From Chryseobacterium cheonjiense (GTDB lineage Bacteria; Bacteroidota; Bacteroidia; Flavobacteriales; Weeksellaceae), in contig NZ_JABBGF010000002.1 in assembly GCF_012927265.1 (NCBI RefSeq), positions 806,001-870,000 of the forward strand: a DNA stretch of 64,000 nt, in the 5' to 3' direction. Shown here one piece after another: positions 6,986 through 15,561 of this stretch (within the stretch, counting starts at the first letter, position 1; every line of letters starts with the position of its first letter). The notes below the pieces were generated by a model, which was given only the letters and a program-made list of their open reading frames with translations, was not told the DNA's origin and made no database searches. The position numbers and the translations under genes were made by a program.

Positions 6986-9244
6986 TTAGTTATTACTTGC
7001 TGTTTTGATTTCAGTCGTTTTGATATCCGTTCCTAATCTCTGAAGATAAGAGATCAGAGCTACGATTTCTTTTTTCTCCAGTTCACCTTTAGGTCTCTTT
7101 GCATACGCATCTTTCAAGTCGGTAGCTTCAGAGAATATATCCCTTACAATTTTAGTAGCCTGGTTATCTGCCCAAGAGTTTGCAGAATCAATTTCAGCTT
7201 TGGTGTAAGGCACCTCAAATGCACTCTTCATCAGCTTCATTTTATCAACCATTTTAGATCTGTCAAGATCCGTAGCAATTAACCAAGGATAACGTGGCAT
7301 GATAGAACCTGCTGACGTAGATCTTGGGTTGTACATGTGCTTGTAATGCCATGAACTTGGGTTTTTACCACCTTCTCTATGTAAATCCGGCCCGGTTCTC
7401 TTAGATCCCCAAAGGAATGGTCTGTCATATACGAATTCACCTGCCTTGGAGTACTGTCCGTTTTTACCGTTGAATCTTACGATCTCATCTCTGAATGGTC
7501 TTACCATCTGGGAGTGACATGCGTTACATCCTTCTCTGATATAGATATCTCTACCTTCTAATTCAAGTGGAGAATATGGCTTCACTGCTGAAATCGTAGG
7601 TACACTTTTCTTAAGAGATAGCGTAGGGATGATCTCCACCATACTACCTATTGAGATAGCCAGTAAAGACAAAATACCCATTAATGCAGGAGTTCTTTCC
7701 AACCAAAGGTGAGTGCCTTCTCCCTCCTTACGTTTTCCGGTGATGTTGGCTAAAGCCGGAGCTTCTGCAGGTACATCTTTCTGGAAAGATCCTTTTCTTA
7801 CGGTAGCAATAAGGTTAATCACCATTAAGATTGCCCCTGAAAGATATAAGAATCCACCGAAGAATCTCATTTTAAAGTAAGGAATAATTGCCGTTACGGT
7901 ATCAAGCCAGTTTTTCCAAACCAATGTTCCGTCCGGGTTGAACTGCTTCCACATTAATCCTTGTGTGAAACCTGAGATATACATTGGTACCGCATAGAAA
8001 ATGATTCCCAGTGTTCCTAACCAGAAATGCCAGTTAGCAAGTCTTGTAGAATATAATTTCGTTCTCCATAAGATTGGGATCAGGTAATAGATTACACCAA
8101 ATGCCATGAAACCATTCCATCCAAGTGCACCTAAATGTACGTGACCGATTACCCAGTCTGTAAAGTGACCGATTTTATTAATATTTTTAGTTGCCAATAA
8201 CGGCCCTTCAAACGTTGCCATACCATAACAGGTTACCGCAACAACGAAGAATTTAAGAATAGGATTTTCTCTTACTTTATCCCATGCTCCTCTTAATGTT
8301 AAAAGCCCGTTTAGCATACCTCCCCAAGATGGTGCAATAAGCATAATCGAGAAACCTGTTCCCACTGCCTGAGCCCAAGCCGGTAAAGCGGTATACTGAA
8401 GGTGGTGAGGACCAGCCCAGATATAAACGAAGATTAATGACCAGAAGTGAATAATCGATAGTTTATAAGAGAATACCGGTCTGTCTGCAGCTTTAGGTAG
8501 GAAGTAATACATCAAACCTAAAACCGGAGTAGTCAGTACGAATGCAACCGCATTATGACCGTACCACCATTGTACGATAGCATCTTTTACCCCCGCATAT
8601 GCCGAATAAGATTTCCAGCCTGTGAAAGATAAAGGAACCTCCAGGTTATTAAAGATGTGAAGCATTGCTACGGCAATCCAGGTTCCGATATAAAACCAGA
8701 TGGCAACATATAAATGCCTAACTCTTCTTTTAGCTATCGTTAAGAACATATTCGCCCCGAAAATCACCCATGAAATGGTAATTAAAATATCGATTGGCCA
8801 TTCATGCTCTGCATATTCTTTAGAAGTGTTAATCCCCATAAAGAACGTAATATACGTTACAATGATCATGATCTGCCATGTCCAGAAATGGATCCAAGAC
8901 AGGGTATCACTGTACATTCTTGTTTTCAGTAATCGCTGCAAAGAATAATATACCCCTACATAAACAACATTCATTACGAATGCGAAAATAACGGTAGATG
9001 TATGCAGCATTCTGATTCTTCCAAATCCAAACGCACCATGCGTATTTATCAGCCCTTCTATACCGCCACCGACACTCTTGATGGTTGTATCGTCAGTTCC
9101 GAATAAAAATTCCGGAAGCTCAGGGTAGAAAAGCATTAATGCAGCTGTAAGCCCAAACAAAAACCCTATGATCCCGAAAACTACGGTCGCATAAAGAAAT
9201 GCCCGGACAATACTGTTGTCATAACTAAACTTTTGTGTTTCCAT
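6986..9244 (-). CDS. ccoN: Fused cbb3 oxidase subunits I and II (CcoN-CcoO)
   Basis: A 752-residue fusion. Residues about 1-480 are CcoN, the haem-copper catalytic subunit, with ligand histidines in MLHTS (low-spin haem), WYGHNAVAF and AGPHHLQYT (CuB region) and IGHVHLGALGWNG (haem b and b3). Residues about 535-750 are CcoO, with a membrane anchor (MGILSLLAISIGSMVEIIP) and a c-type haem site CNACH at residues 573-577. Proteobacteria encode these separately; the fusion is typical of Bacteroidota. It is the terminal oxidase core, reducing oxygen at high affinity in the inner membrane. ccoS lies 5 bases upstream and ccoQ 18 bases downstream. Confidence 0.97.
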   Translation of the reverse strand: METQKFSYDNSIVRAFLYATVVFGIIGFLFGLTAALMLFYPELPEFLFGTDDTTIKSVGGGIEGLINTHGAFGFGRIRMLHTSTVIFAFVMNVVYVGVYYSLQRLLKTRMYSDTLSWIHFWTWQIMIIVTYITFFMGINTSKEYAEHEWPIDILITISWVIFGANMFLTIAKRRVRHLYVAIWFYIGTWIAVAMLHIFNNLEVPLSFTGWKSYSAYAGVKDAIVQWWYGHNAVAFVLTTPVLGLMYYFLPKAADRPVFSYKLSIIHFWSLIFVYIWAGPHHLQYTALPAWAQAVGTGFSIMLIAPSWGGMLNGLLTLRGAWDKVRENPILKFFVVAVTCYGMATFEGPLLATKNINKIGHFTDWVIGHVHLGALGWNGFMAFGVIYYLIPILWRTKLYSTRLANWHFWLGTLGIIFYAVPMYISGFTQGLMWKQFNPDGTLVWKNWLDTVTAIIPYFKMRFFGGFLYLSGAILMVINLIATVRKGSFQKDVPAEAPALANITGKRKEGEGTHLWLERTPALMGILSLLAISIGSMVEIIPTLSLKKSVPTISAVKPYSPLELEGRDIYIREGCNACHSQMVRPFRDEIVRFNGKNGQYSKAGEFVYDRPFLWGSKRTGPDLHREGGKNPSSWHYKHMYNPRSTSAGSIMPRYPWLIATDLDRSKMVDKMKLMKSAFEVPYTKAEIDSANSWADNQATKIVRDIFSEATDLKDAYAKRPKGELEKKEIVALISYLQRLGTDIKTTEIKTASNN

Positions 9245-9249
9245 ATCAA

Positions 9250-9474
9250 CTATTCACTTTTTTCTTCAATTTTTTTACTTTCTCCTTTTTCATCATCGTT
9301 TTCTTTGTTGCCAGGTTCATTCTTTTCCTTGATTTCATCAGAGTCGAAAAGAATTCTTACGGCAGGGGACTCATCGTCCTCAAACTGCCCTTTTCTGGCG
9401 TACACTATAAACACGACCAGGAAAACTGCAGCCAAAGAAACACTGCATAAGATCATTAAATATAGAATATCCAT
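9250..9474 (-). CDS. ccoS: CcoS, cbb3 oxidase maturation protein
   Basis: A 74-residue protein with one N-terminal helix (ILYLMILCSVSLAAVFLVVF), then a short conserved stretch (YARKGQFEDDESPAVRILFD) typical of FixS/CcoS, and a highly charged tail of about 30 residues. CcoS is needed to insert haem b and copper into CcoN. It is the first gene of the leftward oxidase operon, 5 bases from ccoNO, and follows a good -7 box. The long Lys/Glu tail is longer than in Proteobacteria. Confidence 0.9.
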   Translation of the reverse strand: MDILYLMILCSVSLAAVFLVVFIVYARKGQFEDDESPAVRILFDSDEIKEKNEPGNKENDDEKGESKKIEEKSE

Positions 9475-9505
9475 TAGACAACAAAATTAACCTATTTTCG
9501 GGGTT

Positions 9506-9513
9506 CAAATTTA
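9506..9513 (-). promoter_or_regulatory. Promoter of the ccoS-ccoNO operon
   Basis: On the minus strand TAAATTTG matches TAnnTTTG and lies about 32 bases before ccoS. About 17 bases further upstream, overlapping the expected -33 region, is the exact palindrome TTCGTCACGAA (9530-9540), a candidate operator, perhaps for the Crp/Fnr protein encoded at 12040. The operator role is inference. Confidence 0.5.
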
Positions 9514-9583
9514 GTGAAAAATAATGATATTCGTCACGAAATACGGCTTTTGTCTAATTTAAAACCAGTCTAAATAAGGGCGT

Positions 9584-11968
9584 TTAAGCGTGTTTTTTGA
9601 AATATTTCCTGCCCAATATCCAAGTTGAAAGAGTAGTGAAAGAAACAACTGTGATGGAACTTGCCGGCATAATCAGAGCGGCGAAGAGAGGATGCATATG
9701 TCCTGTAACTGCGTAACTTAAGCCTACAACATTGTAAAGAAAACTGATTATGAATGTCATCTTCACAATCGTCATCGAGCCTTTGCAGACATTCAGGTAT
9801 TTATCGAGAAGTACCACTTTTTCACCGTCCATAATGACATCGGAAGAAGGGGTAAAACTATTAGTGTCGTCAGCAATCGCTATACCTACATTACTTTGCT
9901 TTAACGCTCCGGCATCGTTAAGTCCGTCTCCAAGCATGGCTACTCTAAAGTTTTGATCCTGAAGGTTTTTGATGTAATTCAGCTTGTCTTCTGGGCTTTG
10001 GTTAAACGCCATTCCTTTGTATGAAGGAATCAGTTCTTTAAGCTGGTTTTCTTCCGAAGAATTATCACCGCTAAGAATGAAAACATGGTAGCCTGTAAGT
10101 TTTTTAAAGAGGTTTTTCAGATTTTCGCGATATTCATTTTTAAAAATAAATTTCCCGATAAACTCATTATTTTTGCTGATGTAAACTGCCGTTTCCAGGT
10201 TCTTTGACTCCTGATTATTATATCTTGCCGAACCGATTTTATAAAGATTGCCTCTTACCATCGCTTCATAACCTTTCCCTGAAATTTCTTTAAAATGTTC
10301 TACCTGATAGTAGTCATCATTGATTTCAATAAAATCATACAGCGATTTTGAAAGCGGGTGATTGGAGTTCTTTAAAAGTGTTTTGATATTCAGCAGGTCA
10401 AAGTCTTTAATCTCTAATCCTTCATAGGTGATATTGGATTTTTTTCTGTGGGTGATGGTTCCTGTCTTATCAAAAACAATCGTATCAAGTTTGGAAATTT
10501 TCTCAATCGTGATCGTATCTTTTACATAAAACTTATTTCGACCTAAAATCCTCATAATGTGTCCAAAAGTAAAAGGAGCGGACAGGGCAAGCGCACAAGG
10601 GCAGGCAATAATCAAAATGGCAGAAATTACCTGAAACATCTTGTCAAGATCAATAAAATACCAGTAAATACCTGAGATTAAAGCGATGCCTAAAATGATG
10701 AAAGTGAAATACTTGCTTACATTATTGGTTAAGGTGTCTAGTCCGGTTTCGTGCTTTTTAAAAGCTTCTTTGTTCCAAAGTTGGGTAAGGTAACTTTGGT
10801 CAACATTTTTAATCACTTCCAGTTCCAGTGAAGAACCGATTTGTTTTCCGCCTGCAAAAATTTTATCTCCCGGCTGTTTACTAATGGTGGCGCTTTCACC
10901 TGTAATAAAACTGTTGTCTATATTTCCTTCACCGTTAATGAGGATGGCATCAACAGGAATGATTTCCTGATTTCTTACTAAAATACGGTCTCCTATTTTA
11001 ATTTCTGAAAGTAGAATATTATCCTGTTTGCCTTCAAAATCCACTTTAGTAACAGCAATAGGGTAGAATGATTTGTAATCGCGGTCATATGAAAGTGCAT
11101 TGTAGGTTCTCTTCTGGAAAATTTTACCCAAAAGCATGAAGAATAAAAGTCCGCACAGGGTGTCAAAATATCCGGGACCATAGTTGGTTGCCACTTCATA
11201 AAGACTTCGCCCGAAAAGAACGATAATTCCCAGGACTATAGGAACATCAATATTTACAATTTTATTTTTTAGCCCGTACCATGCAGATTTGTAGTAATCT
11301 GAGGCAGAATATACCACTACCGGAATTGCCAGCAGACACATCAAAGCCCTAAAGAGTCCTTTATAATGTTCCATCCAGTAATCTTCACCGCCGATATATT
11401 CGGGAAATGCGAGAAACATTCCGTTTCCGAAAGCAAAAGCAGCAATAGCAAATTTTACCAGAAGTGATTTATCGAGATGTTCAACGTTTTTATCGGCTGT
11501 TTCTAGACTGATTACCGGCTTGTAGCCCAGATTAGTAAGAAAATTGGCTAATTCGCTCAATTTTAATTCATTATGATTGAATGAGATCTGCAGCGTCTTT
11601 CTGGTAAAATTAACCTGGGAATATTTTATATTTGAATTTAATGTATGAAGGCTTTCCAGCAACCAGATGCAGGAGGAACAATGGATTACAGGAATTTTAA
11701 ATGTAACGAGACTGGTGCTTCCTTCGGAAAAATCAGTTACTTTTTCAAATATTTCCGGGGTGTCAAGATAATCGAACTGCCCGGAATTTTCATCACCCGG
11801 ACGAATTCCTGCTCTCTTATTAAGCTCGTAGAAATTATTTAAATTATTAGCATTAAGAATTTCATAAACCGATTTACAACCGTTACAGCAGAAAGTCTTT
11901 TCGTCAAATAAAATTCTCTCTTTTTCGATGCCTTGGCCACAATGAAAACAGTTCTCGCTCACCTTCAT
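9584..11968 (-). CDS. ccoI: CcoI/FixI copper-transporting P-type ATPase
   Basis: A 794-residue P1B-type ATPase. The N-terminus has a cysteine-rich metal site (C7, C10, C27, C28, C31), then an HMA-like domain with HCSSC near residue 97. About eight helices follow; the sixth carries the CPC copper motif at residues 456-458. The phosphorylated aspartate is D500 in DKTGTIT and the hinge is GDGLNDAGALK. Such ATPases export copper needed for cbb3 assembly; the adjacent cco operon supports CcoI over detoxifying CopA. It has its own promoter, divergent from the Crp/Fnr gene, and stops 110 bases before ccoS. Confidence 0.95.
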   Translation of the reverse strand: MKVSENCFHCGQGIEKERILFDEKTFCCNGCKSVYEILNANNLNNFYELNKRAGIRPGDENSGQFDYLDTPEIFEKVTDFSEGSTSLVTFKIPVIHCSSCIWLLESLHTLNSNIKYSQVNFTRKTLQISFNHNELKLSELANFLTNLGYKPVISLETADKNVEHLDKSLLVKFAIAAFAFGNGMFLAFPEYIGGEDYWMEHYKGLFRALMCLLAIPVVVYSASDYYKSAWYGLKNKIVNIDVPIVLGIIVLFGRSLYEVATNYGPGYFDTLCGLLFFMLLGKIFQKRTYNALSYDRDYKSFYPIAVTKVDFEGKQDNILLSEIKIGDRILVRNQEIIPVDAILINGEGNIDNSFITGESATISKQPGDKIFAGGKQIGSSLELEVIKNVDQSYLTQLWNKEAFKKHETGLDTLTNNVSKYFTFIILGIALISGIYWYFIDLDKMFQVISAILIIACPCALALSAPFTFGHIMRILGRNKFYVKDTITIEKISKLDTIVFDKTGTITHRKKSNITYEGLEIKDFDLLNIKTLLKNSNHPLSKSLYDFIEINDDYYQVEHFKEISGKGYEAMVRGNLYKIGSARYNNQESKNLETAVYISKNNEFIGKFIFKNEYRENLKNLFKKLTGYHVFILSGDNSSEENQLKELIPSYKGMAFNQSPEDKLNYIKNLQDQNFRVAMLGDGLNDAGALKQSNVGIAIADDTNSFTPSSDVIMDGEKVVLLDKYLNVCKGSMTIVKMTFIISFLYNVVGLSYAVTGHMHPLFAALIMPASSITVVSFTTLSTWILGRKYFKKHA

Positions 11969-11982
11969 AAATTATTGAACTA

Positions 11983-11990
11983 CAAAATTA
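11983..11990 (-). promoter_or_regulatory. Promoter -7 box of ccoI
   Basis: On the minus strand TAATTTTG matches TAnnTTTG and lies 14 bases before the ccoI ATG. It is back to back with the promoter at 12026 in a 71-base divergent gap, so one regulator could control both genes. Confidence 0.5.
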
Positions 11991-12025
11991 TAACAATTTT
12001 TTTTGTTTATCGAGTTAAAAAGTTC

Positions 12026-12033
12026 TATTTTTG
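12026..12033 (+). promoter_or_regulatory. Promoter -7 box of the Crp/Fnr gene
   Basis: TATTTTTG matches TAnnTTTG and ends six bases before the ATG at 12040, predicting a leaderless transcript if that ATG is used, or a 12-base longer leader if translation begins at the second ATG (12052). Confidence 0.55.
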
Positions 12034-12039
12034 TGATAA

Positions 12040-12765
12040 ATGTCATATAAAATGTCGCAGGAACAACAGATTGCCATCGAAGAAAGGTTCGCCAGAGTTT
12101 TTAATGATAAATCATTTAAGGAGAGACTTTCCAGTGCTGATTTCGAAAAATATATCAACGCCAAAAAGAAACTGAGTTTCCAGAAACATGATACGATTTT
12201 CGAAGACGGAGAAGCTCCAAAAGGAGTTTTTGTTCTGGAGAAAGGAGCTGCGAAATTATCAAAATCGGGAGCGTTCGGGAAAGACCAGATCTTAAGATTT
12301 ATCAAAGAAGGTGATATTATCGGTTATCGATCGCTGCTGTGCGGGGAAAATTTCCAGGCAAAAGCGGAAGCTATGACAGATATTGAAGCAACTTTTCTGC
12401 CGGCCGATGTTTTTATGTACCTGTTGGAAATAGATCCTCAACTGTCATTTGTTATGCTTCAGAAGATTTCCTATGAATTGGGAGAATCTTCCAATACCAT
12501 CACTTTCCTTGCCCAGAAAACGGTAAGAGAAAGACTTGCGGAAATTTTACTCCTGCTTGAGCAAAAACTGGGTGTAGATCCTGAAGGCTTCATCAAAATA
12601 TCTTTAACAAGAGAAGAAATCGCCAATATTATAGGAACGGCCACCGAAAGTGCCATCCGCCTTATTTCCGAATTCAAGGGAGACAATCTCATTGAAGTGG
12701 ACGGAAGGAACATTAAGATTCTCAACCACGACAAACTAATGAAACTCGGTCACGTAGTTTTATAA
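12040..12765 (+). CDS. Crp/Fnr family transcriptional regulator
   Basis: A 241-residue regulator with a cyclic-nucleotide-binding beta-barrel (residues about 30-150) and a C-terminal winged helix (LTREEIANIIGTATESAIRLISEF, residues about 190-213, given here as one helix-turn-helix span). It lacks the N-terminal cysteine cluster that holds the oxygen-sensing 4Fe-4S centre of enteric FNR; the only obvious cysteine is in LLCGE. It is divergent from ccoI and near the cbb3 operon, so it probably regulates microaerobic respiration, but its signal cannot be read from sequence. The start could be 12040 or 12052. A hairpin terminator follows. Confidence 0.9.
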   Translation: MSYKMSQEQQIAIEERFARVFNDKSFKERLSSADFEKYINAKKKLSFQKHDTIFEDGEAPKGVFVLEKGAAKLSKSGAFGKDQILRFIKEGDIIGYRSLLCGENFQAKAEAMTDIEATFLPADVFMYLLEIDPQLSFVMLQKISYELGESSNTITFLAQKTVRERLAEILLLLEQKLGVDPEGFIKISLTREEIANIIGTATESAIRLISEFKGDNLIEVDGRNIKILNHDKLMKLGHVVL

Positions 12766-12781
12766 AAATCATACAAACTTC

Positions 12782-12806
12782 AAGTCGGCCTAGCGCCGAC
12801 TTTTTA
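12782..12806 (+). terminator. Rho-independent terminator after the Crp/Fnr gene
   Basis: AAGTCGGC and GCCGACTT form an 8-bp perfect stem with a CTAGC loop, followed by five T. It separates the regulator from panB. Confidence 0.85.
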
Positions 12807-12824
12807 ACTTAAAATAGATACATT

Positions 12825-13640
12825 ATGTCTGTTCATTCTGAAATAAAGAAAGTTACAACGGAAACCTTGCGCAAGATGAAATTTGACAAGGAAAAGATAA
12901 CCATGCTCACCGCATACGATTATACTACTGCAAAGATGGTGGATGCCGGAGGAATTGATGCAGTTCTTATCGGTGACTCTGCAGCCAATGTCATGGCAGG
13001 TTTTGAAACCACGCTTCCCATTACGCTGGATCAGATGATTTATCATTCGCAAAGTGTAGTACGTGGAACAGACAGGGCTTTAGTCGTTGCCGATCTTCCT
13101 TTCGGTACTTATCAGAGCAACCCGGAAAAAGCTTTGGAATCCGCGGTAAGAATGATGAAAGAAGGTGGTGCTCATGCCGTAAAAATTGAAGGTGGAAAAG
13201 AAATTTCAAAATCCATCAAAAAAATCATCAATGCCGGAATTCCTGTAATGGGACATTTAGGGTTAACACCTCAGTCAATCTATAAATTCGGGACTTATAA
13301 AGTAAGGGCAAAAGAAGAAGCCGAAGCAGAAAAATTAATTGCTGATGCCCAACTGCTGGAAGAGCTGGGCTGCTTTTCGGTGGTGCTTGAAAAAATTCCT
13401 GCAGATCTGGCTAAAAAAGTAACAGAATCTATTTCAATCCCGACGATCGGTATCGGTGCAGGGCCGCACTGCGACGGACAGGTTTTGGTATATCATGATA
13501 TGGTAGGAATGAACAAAGGTTTCAGTCCTAAATTTTTAAGAAGGTATCTTGATCTTTATACTGAAATCACGGGTGCTGTAGCACAATATGTAAATGATGT
13601 AAAAAGTCAGAATTTCCCTAACGACAGTGAAAGCTATTAA
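12825..13640 (+). CDS. panB: 3-methyl-2-oxobutanoate hydroxymethyltransferase
   Basis: Ketopantoate hydroxymethyltransferase, the first step of pantothenate (coenzyme A) synthesis, transferring a hydroxymethyl group from methylenetetrahydrofolate to 2-oxoisovalerate. The 271-residue TIM barrel shows [18 protein letters not shown], the metal and substrate segments [10 protein letters not shown] and [11 protein letters not shown], and [18 protein letters not shown] near the C-terminus. The start MSVHSEIKK is the first ATG after the terminator. It is followed after 3 bases by a membrane protein and then an RluA enzyme, so the three are probably one transcript. Confidence 0.97.
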   Translation: MSVHSEIKKVTTETLRKMKFDKEKITMLTAYDYTTAKMVDAGGIDAVLIGDSAANVMAGFETTLPITLDQMIYHSQSVVRGTDRALVVADLPFGTYQSNPEKALESAVRMMKEGGAHAVKIEGGKEISKSIKKIINAGIPVMGHLGLTPQSIYKFGTYKVRAKEEAEAEKLIADAQLLEELGCFSVVLEKIPADLAKKVTESISIPTIGIGAGPHCDGQVLVYHDMVGMNKGFSPKFLRRYLDLYTEITGAVAQYVNDVKSQNFPNDSESY

Positions 13641-13643
13641 TTC

Positions 13644-13967
13644 ATGAATAATCAACAGACAACCCAGGGAGTAATTTCTATCGTAGCGCTATTATGTCTT
13701 GTAGTAGGCTGGTTTGATCTTTTTTCTCCAGACATCAATATATTGCTTTCCCGAAGAGTATTTTACGTACTTATCGGAATAAGCTTTTTTCTTCAGGCTC
13801 CTTTTATGACGACAAAAAATTTCATGTACGCCATGTATGCAGCAGCAGGATTATGTATTGTAGGAGCGCTTTTTCCGGTAGACTGGAAAATTTCCGGAAT
13901 TAAAACATTAGGCCTTCTCGGAGGCATTATTCTTTCATTTTCAAACAGACCCAATTATCGTAAGTAA
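13644..13967 (+). CDS. Small membrane protein, unknown function
   Basis: A 107-residue protein with four hydrophobic segments (residues about 10-27, 37-53, 60-76, 86-100) and almost no polar domain. Three bases separate it from panB and two from the RluA gene, so it belongs to that operon. The last residues (SNRPNYRK) are basic and probably cytoplasmic. No family is recognised with confidence. Confidence 0.8.
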   Translation: MNNQQTTQGVISIVALLCLVVGWFDLFSPDINILLSRRVFYVLIGISFFLQAPFMTTKNFMYAMYAAAGLCIVGALFPVDWKISGIKTLGLLGGIILSFSNRPNYRK

Positions 13968-13969
13968 AA

Positions 13970-14647
13970 ATGGAGGAACAGATTATGTATGAAGACAACC
14001 ATCTTCTGGTGATCAACAAAAAAGTAGGACAGCTGGTACAGGGTGATAAAACAGGAGACGACTCTTTACTGGAACTGATTAAAAACTTTATAAAAAAAAG
14101 GGATAATAAACCGGGGAATGTATTTCTTGGTCTGGTTCACCGTATCGATCGGCCTACTTCAGGTCTTGTGATTTATGCTAAAACTTCCAAAGCATTGTCA
14201 CGACTTACGCAGATGGTTAAAAATCGAGAGATAAAAAAAACATATTGGGCGGTTGTTGCAAAAGAAATGATTCCGCAGACCCAGAGACTCATACATTTTT
14301 TAAAGAAAAACGAAAAAAATAACAAAGCCATTGTTTTTCCAAAAGCTACGGATGGTGCTAAAGAAGCGATTCTTACTTACCATGTTATCAAAAGTCTCGA
14401 TAATTATCTTCTGTTGGAAATAGATTTGGAAACGGGACGACATCACCAGATCAGGGCCCAGCTTTCAAAGATTGGCGTCCCGATAAAAGGTGATCTTAAA
14501 TACGGATCTCCAAGATCGAATCCGGACGGAGGAATAAACCTTCACGCCCGCAAACTGGAATTTGTTCATCCCGTAACCAAAGAAAATATCGAAATTACCG
14601 CACCCGTGCCTCAGAATGATGCCGTATGGAGAGCTTGTGAAGAATAA
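13970..14647 (+). CDS. RluA-family pseudouridine synthase
   Basis: A 225-residue pseudouridine synthase with the RluA signature HRIDRPTSGLVIYAKTS around residue 62; the Asp in HRID is the catalytic nucleophile. It lacks the N-terminal S4 RNA-binding domain of RluC/RluD, so it is the short RluA/TruC-like form that modifies rRNA or tRNA uridines. The conserved RHHQIRAQLSKIG segment lies near residue 155. It is the third gene of the panB operon. The precise RNA target cannot be told from sequence. Confidence 0.93.
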   Translation: MEEQIMYEDNHLLVINKKVGQLVQGDKTGDDSLLELIKNFIKKRDNKPGNVFLGLVHRIDRPTSGLVIYAKTSKALSRLTQMVKNREIKKTYWAVVAKEMIPQTQRLIHFLKKNEKNNKAIVFPKATDGAKEAILTYHVIKSLDNYLLLEIDLETGRHHQIRAQLSKIGVPIKGDLKYGSPRSNPDGGINLHARKLEFVHPVTKENIEITAPVPQNDAVWRACEE

Positions 14648-14753
14648 TTATATTTAATTCCGTAAAAATACTGAGCTTAAAACAGTAAATTCCCGGTGAT
14701 GAATTTTGTTTTTTAGAGATAGTTTTACATCATCAAACTAAAGAACAATAATC

Positions 14754-15341
14754 ATGCTTACACTGGGACAACTTAAAGAAGCAACCTGCGCCAAATCAGC
14801 ATACGCCTTAAAATTTTTACCGTATGTTATTGAAACATGCGACAGGTTTTCAATTAATACCCCTTCAAGAATACTTAATTTCCTGGCACAGGTAGGCCAC
14901 GAAAGCGGCGGCTTATTCTACACGGAAGAGTTGGCCAGCGGAAGCGCTTATGAAGGAAGAAAAGATTTGGGAAATACCCAGAAAGGTGATGGGGTGAGAT
15001 TTAAGGGAAGAGGATTAATTCAGATTACCGGAAGAGCAAACTATAAAGCAGTATCGCTTGCTCTGGGAACTGATTTTATTACAAATCCTACATTTTTAGG
15101 CGGAAAGAATGTGACAAAGTGTAATGAGGTCCAGTTAAAAAATGCTGTGGAAAGTGCAGGGTGGTTCTGGAACAGTAAGAATCTGAATGCACTGGCAGAT
15201 CAGATCGATATCACCAAAAATATAGATACCGGAAATAATCTTGTTGTATTTAAAAAAATCACAAAAACAATAAATGGCGGTTATAACGGTTTGCCAGACA
15301 GGCTGAACCGGTATAAATCAGGATTGCAGTATTTCCTTTAA
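14754..15341 (+). CDS. GH19 chitinase/lysozyme-like protein (endolysin-like)
   Basis: A 195-residue protein covered by one glycoside hydrolase 19 domain: AQVGHESGGLFYTEE (with the catalytic glutamates), FKGRGLIQITGRANY, ESAGWFWNSKN and INGGYNGLPDR near the end. No signal peptide or membrane segment is seen. Size and domain content resemble phage endolysins that cut peptidoglycan or chitin-like glycans. No holin, phage structural or contractile-injection gene is nearby, so it may be a prophage remnant or an effector gene captured alone. It is monocistronic, with a repeat-filled gap downstream. Confidence 0.9.
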   Translation: MLTLGQLKEATCAKSAYALKFLPYVIETCDRFSINTPSRILNFLAQVGHESGGLFYTEELASGSAYEGRKDLGNTQKGDGVRFKGRGLIQITGRANYKAVSLALGTDFITNPTFLGGKNVTKCNEVQLKNAVESAGWFWNSKNLNALADQIDITKNIDTGNNLVVFKKITKTINGGYNGLPDRLNRYKSGLQYFL

Positions 15342-15380
15342 TTGTAACAGACTATCTTCAGACTGAAAATAGTCTTTATT

Positions 15381-15491
15381 TTTTAGGAGCTTTTTCCCGC
15401 TATCGCTACTCGCTTTATTAGATTTCGGCGGCGGCAAAGCCGCCGCCGAAATCTAATAAAGCTCAGACAGGCCGCTCAATCGGGGCTAGGG
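15381..15491. repeat. F1 element, copy 1: conserved flanks around a perfect palindrome
   Basis: The left flank contains AGCTTTTTCCCGCT and ACTCGCT; the right flank contains GCTCAGACA, CAATCGGGGCTAGGG. Between them is a 24-bp perfect inverted repeat (15412-15435 with 15439-15462, loop AAA) rich in GGCGGCGGC/GCCGCCGCC. The flanks match copy 2 at 34596 but the palindrome does not. CCCG of the left flank can pair with CGGG of the right, enclosing the central stem. Confidence 0.8.
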
Positions 15492-15561
15492 TAGGGTCAC
15501 TCATTTCAATATTGGAAAATATAAAAATTATTGATTATCAATAAAATGAAGCGAAAATTAA

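Noticed and set aside
15381-15491. F1 elements as integron attC sites (variable palindrome between conserved boxes)
   Set aside because: No GTTRRRY core sites, no gene cassettes between copies, no integrase in the window, and the variable part is a perfect rather than an imperfect palindrome.
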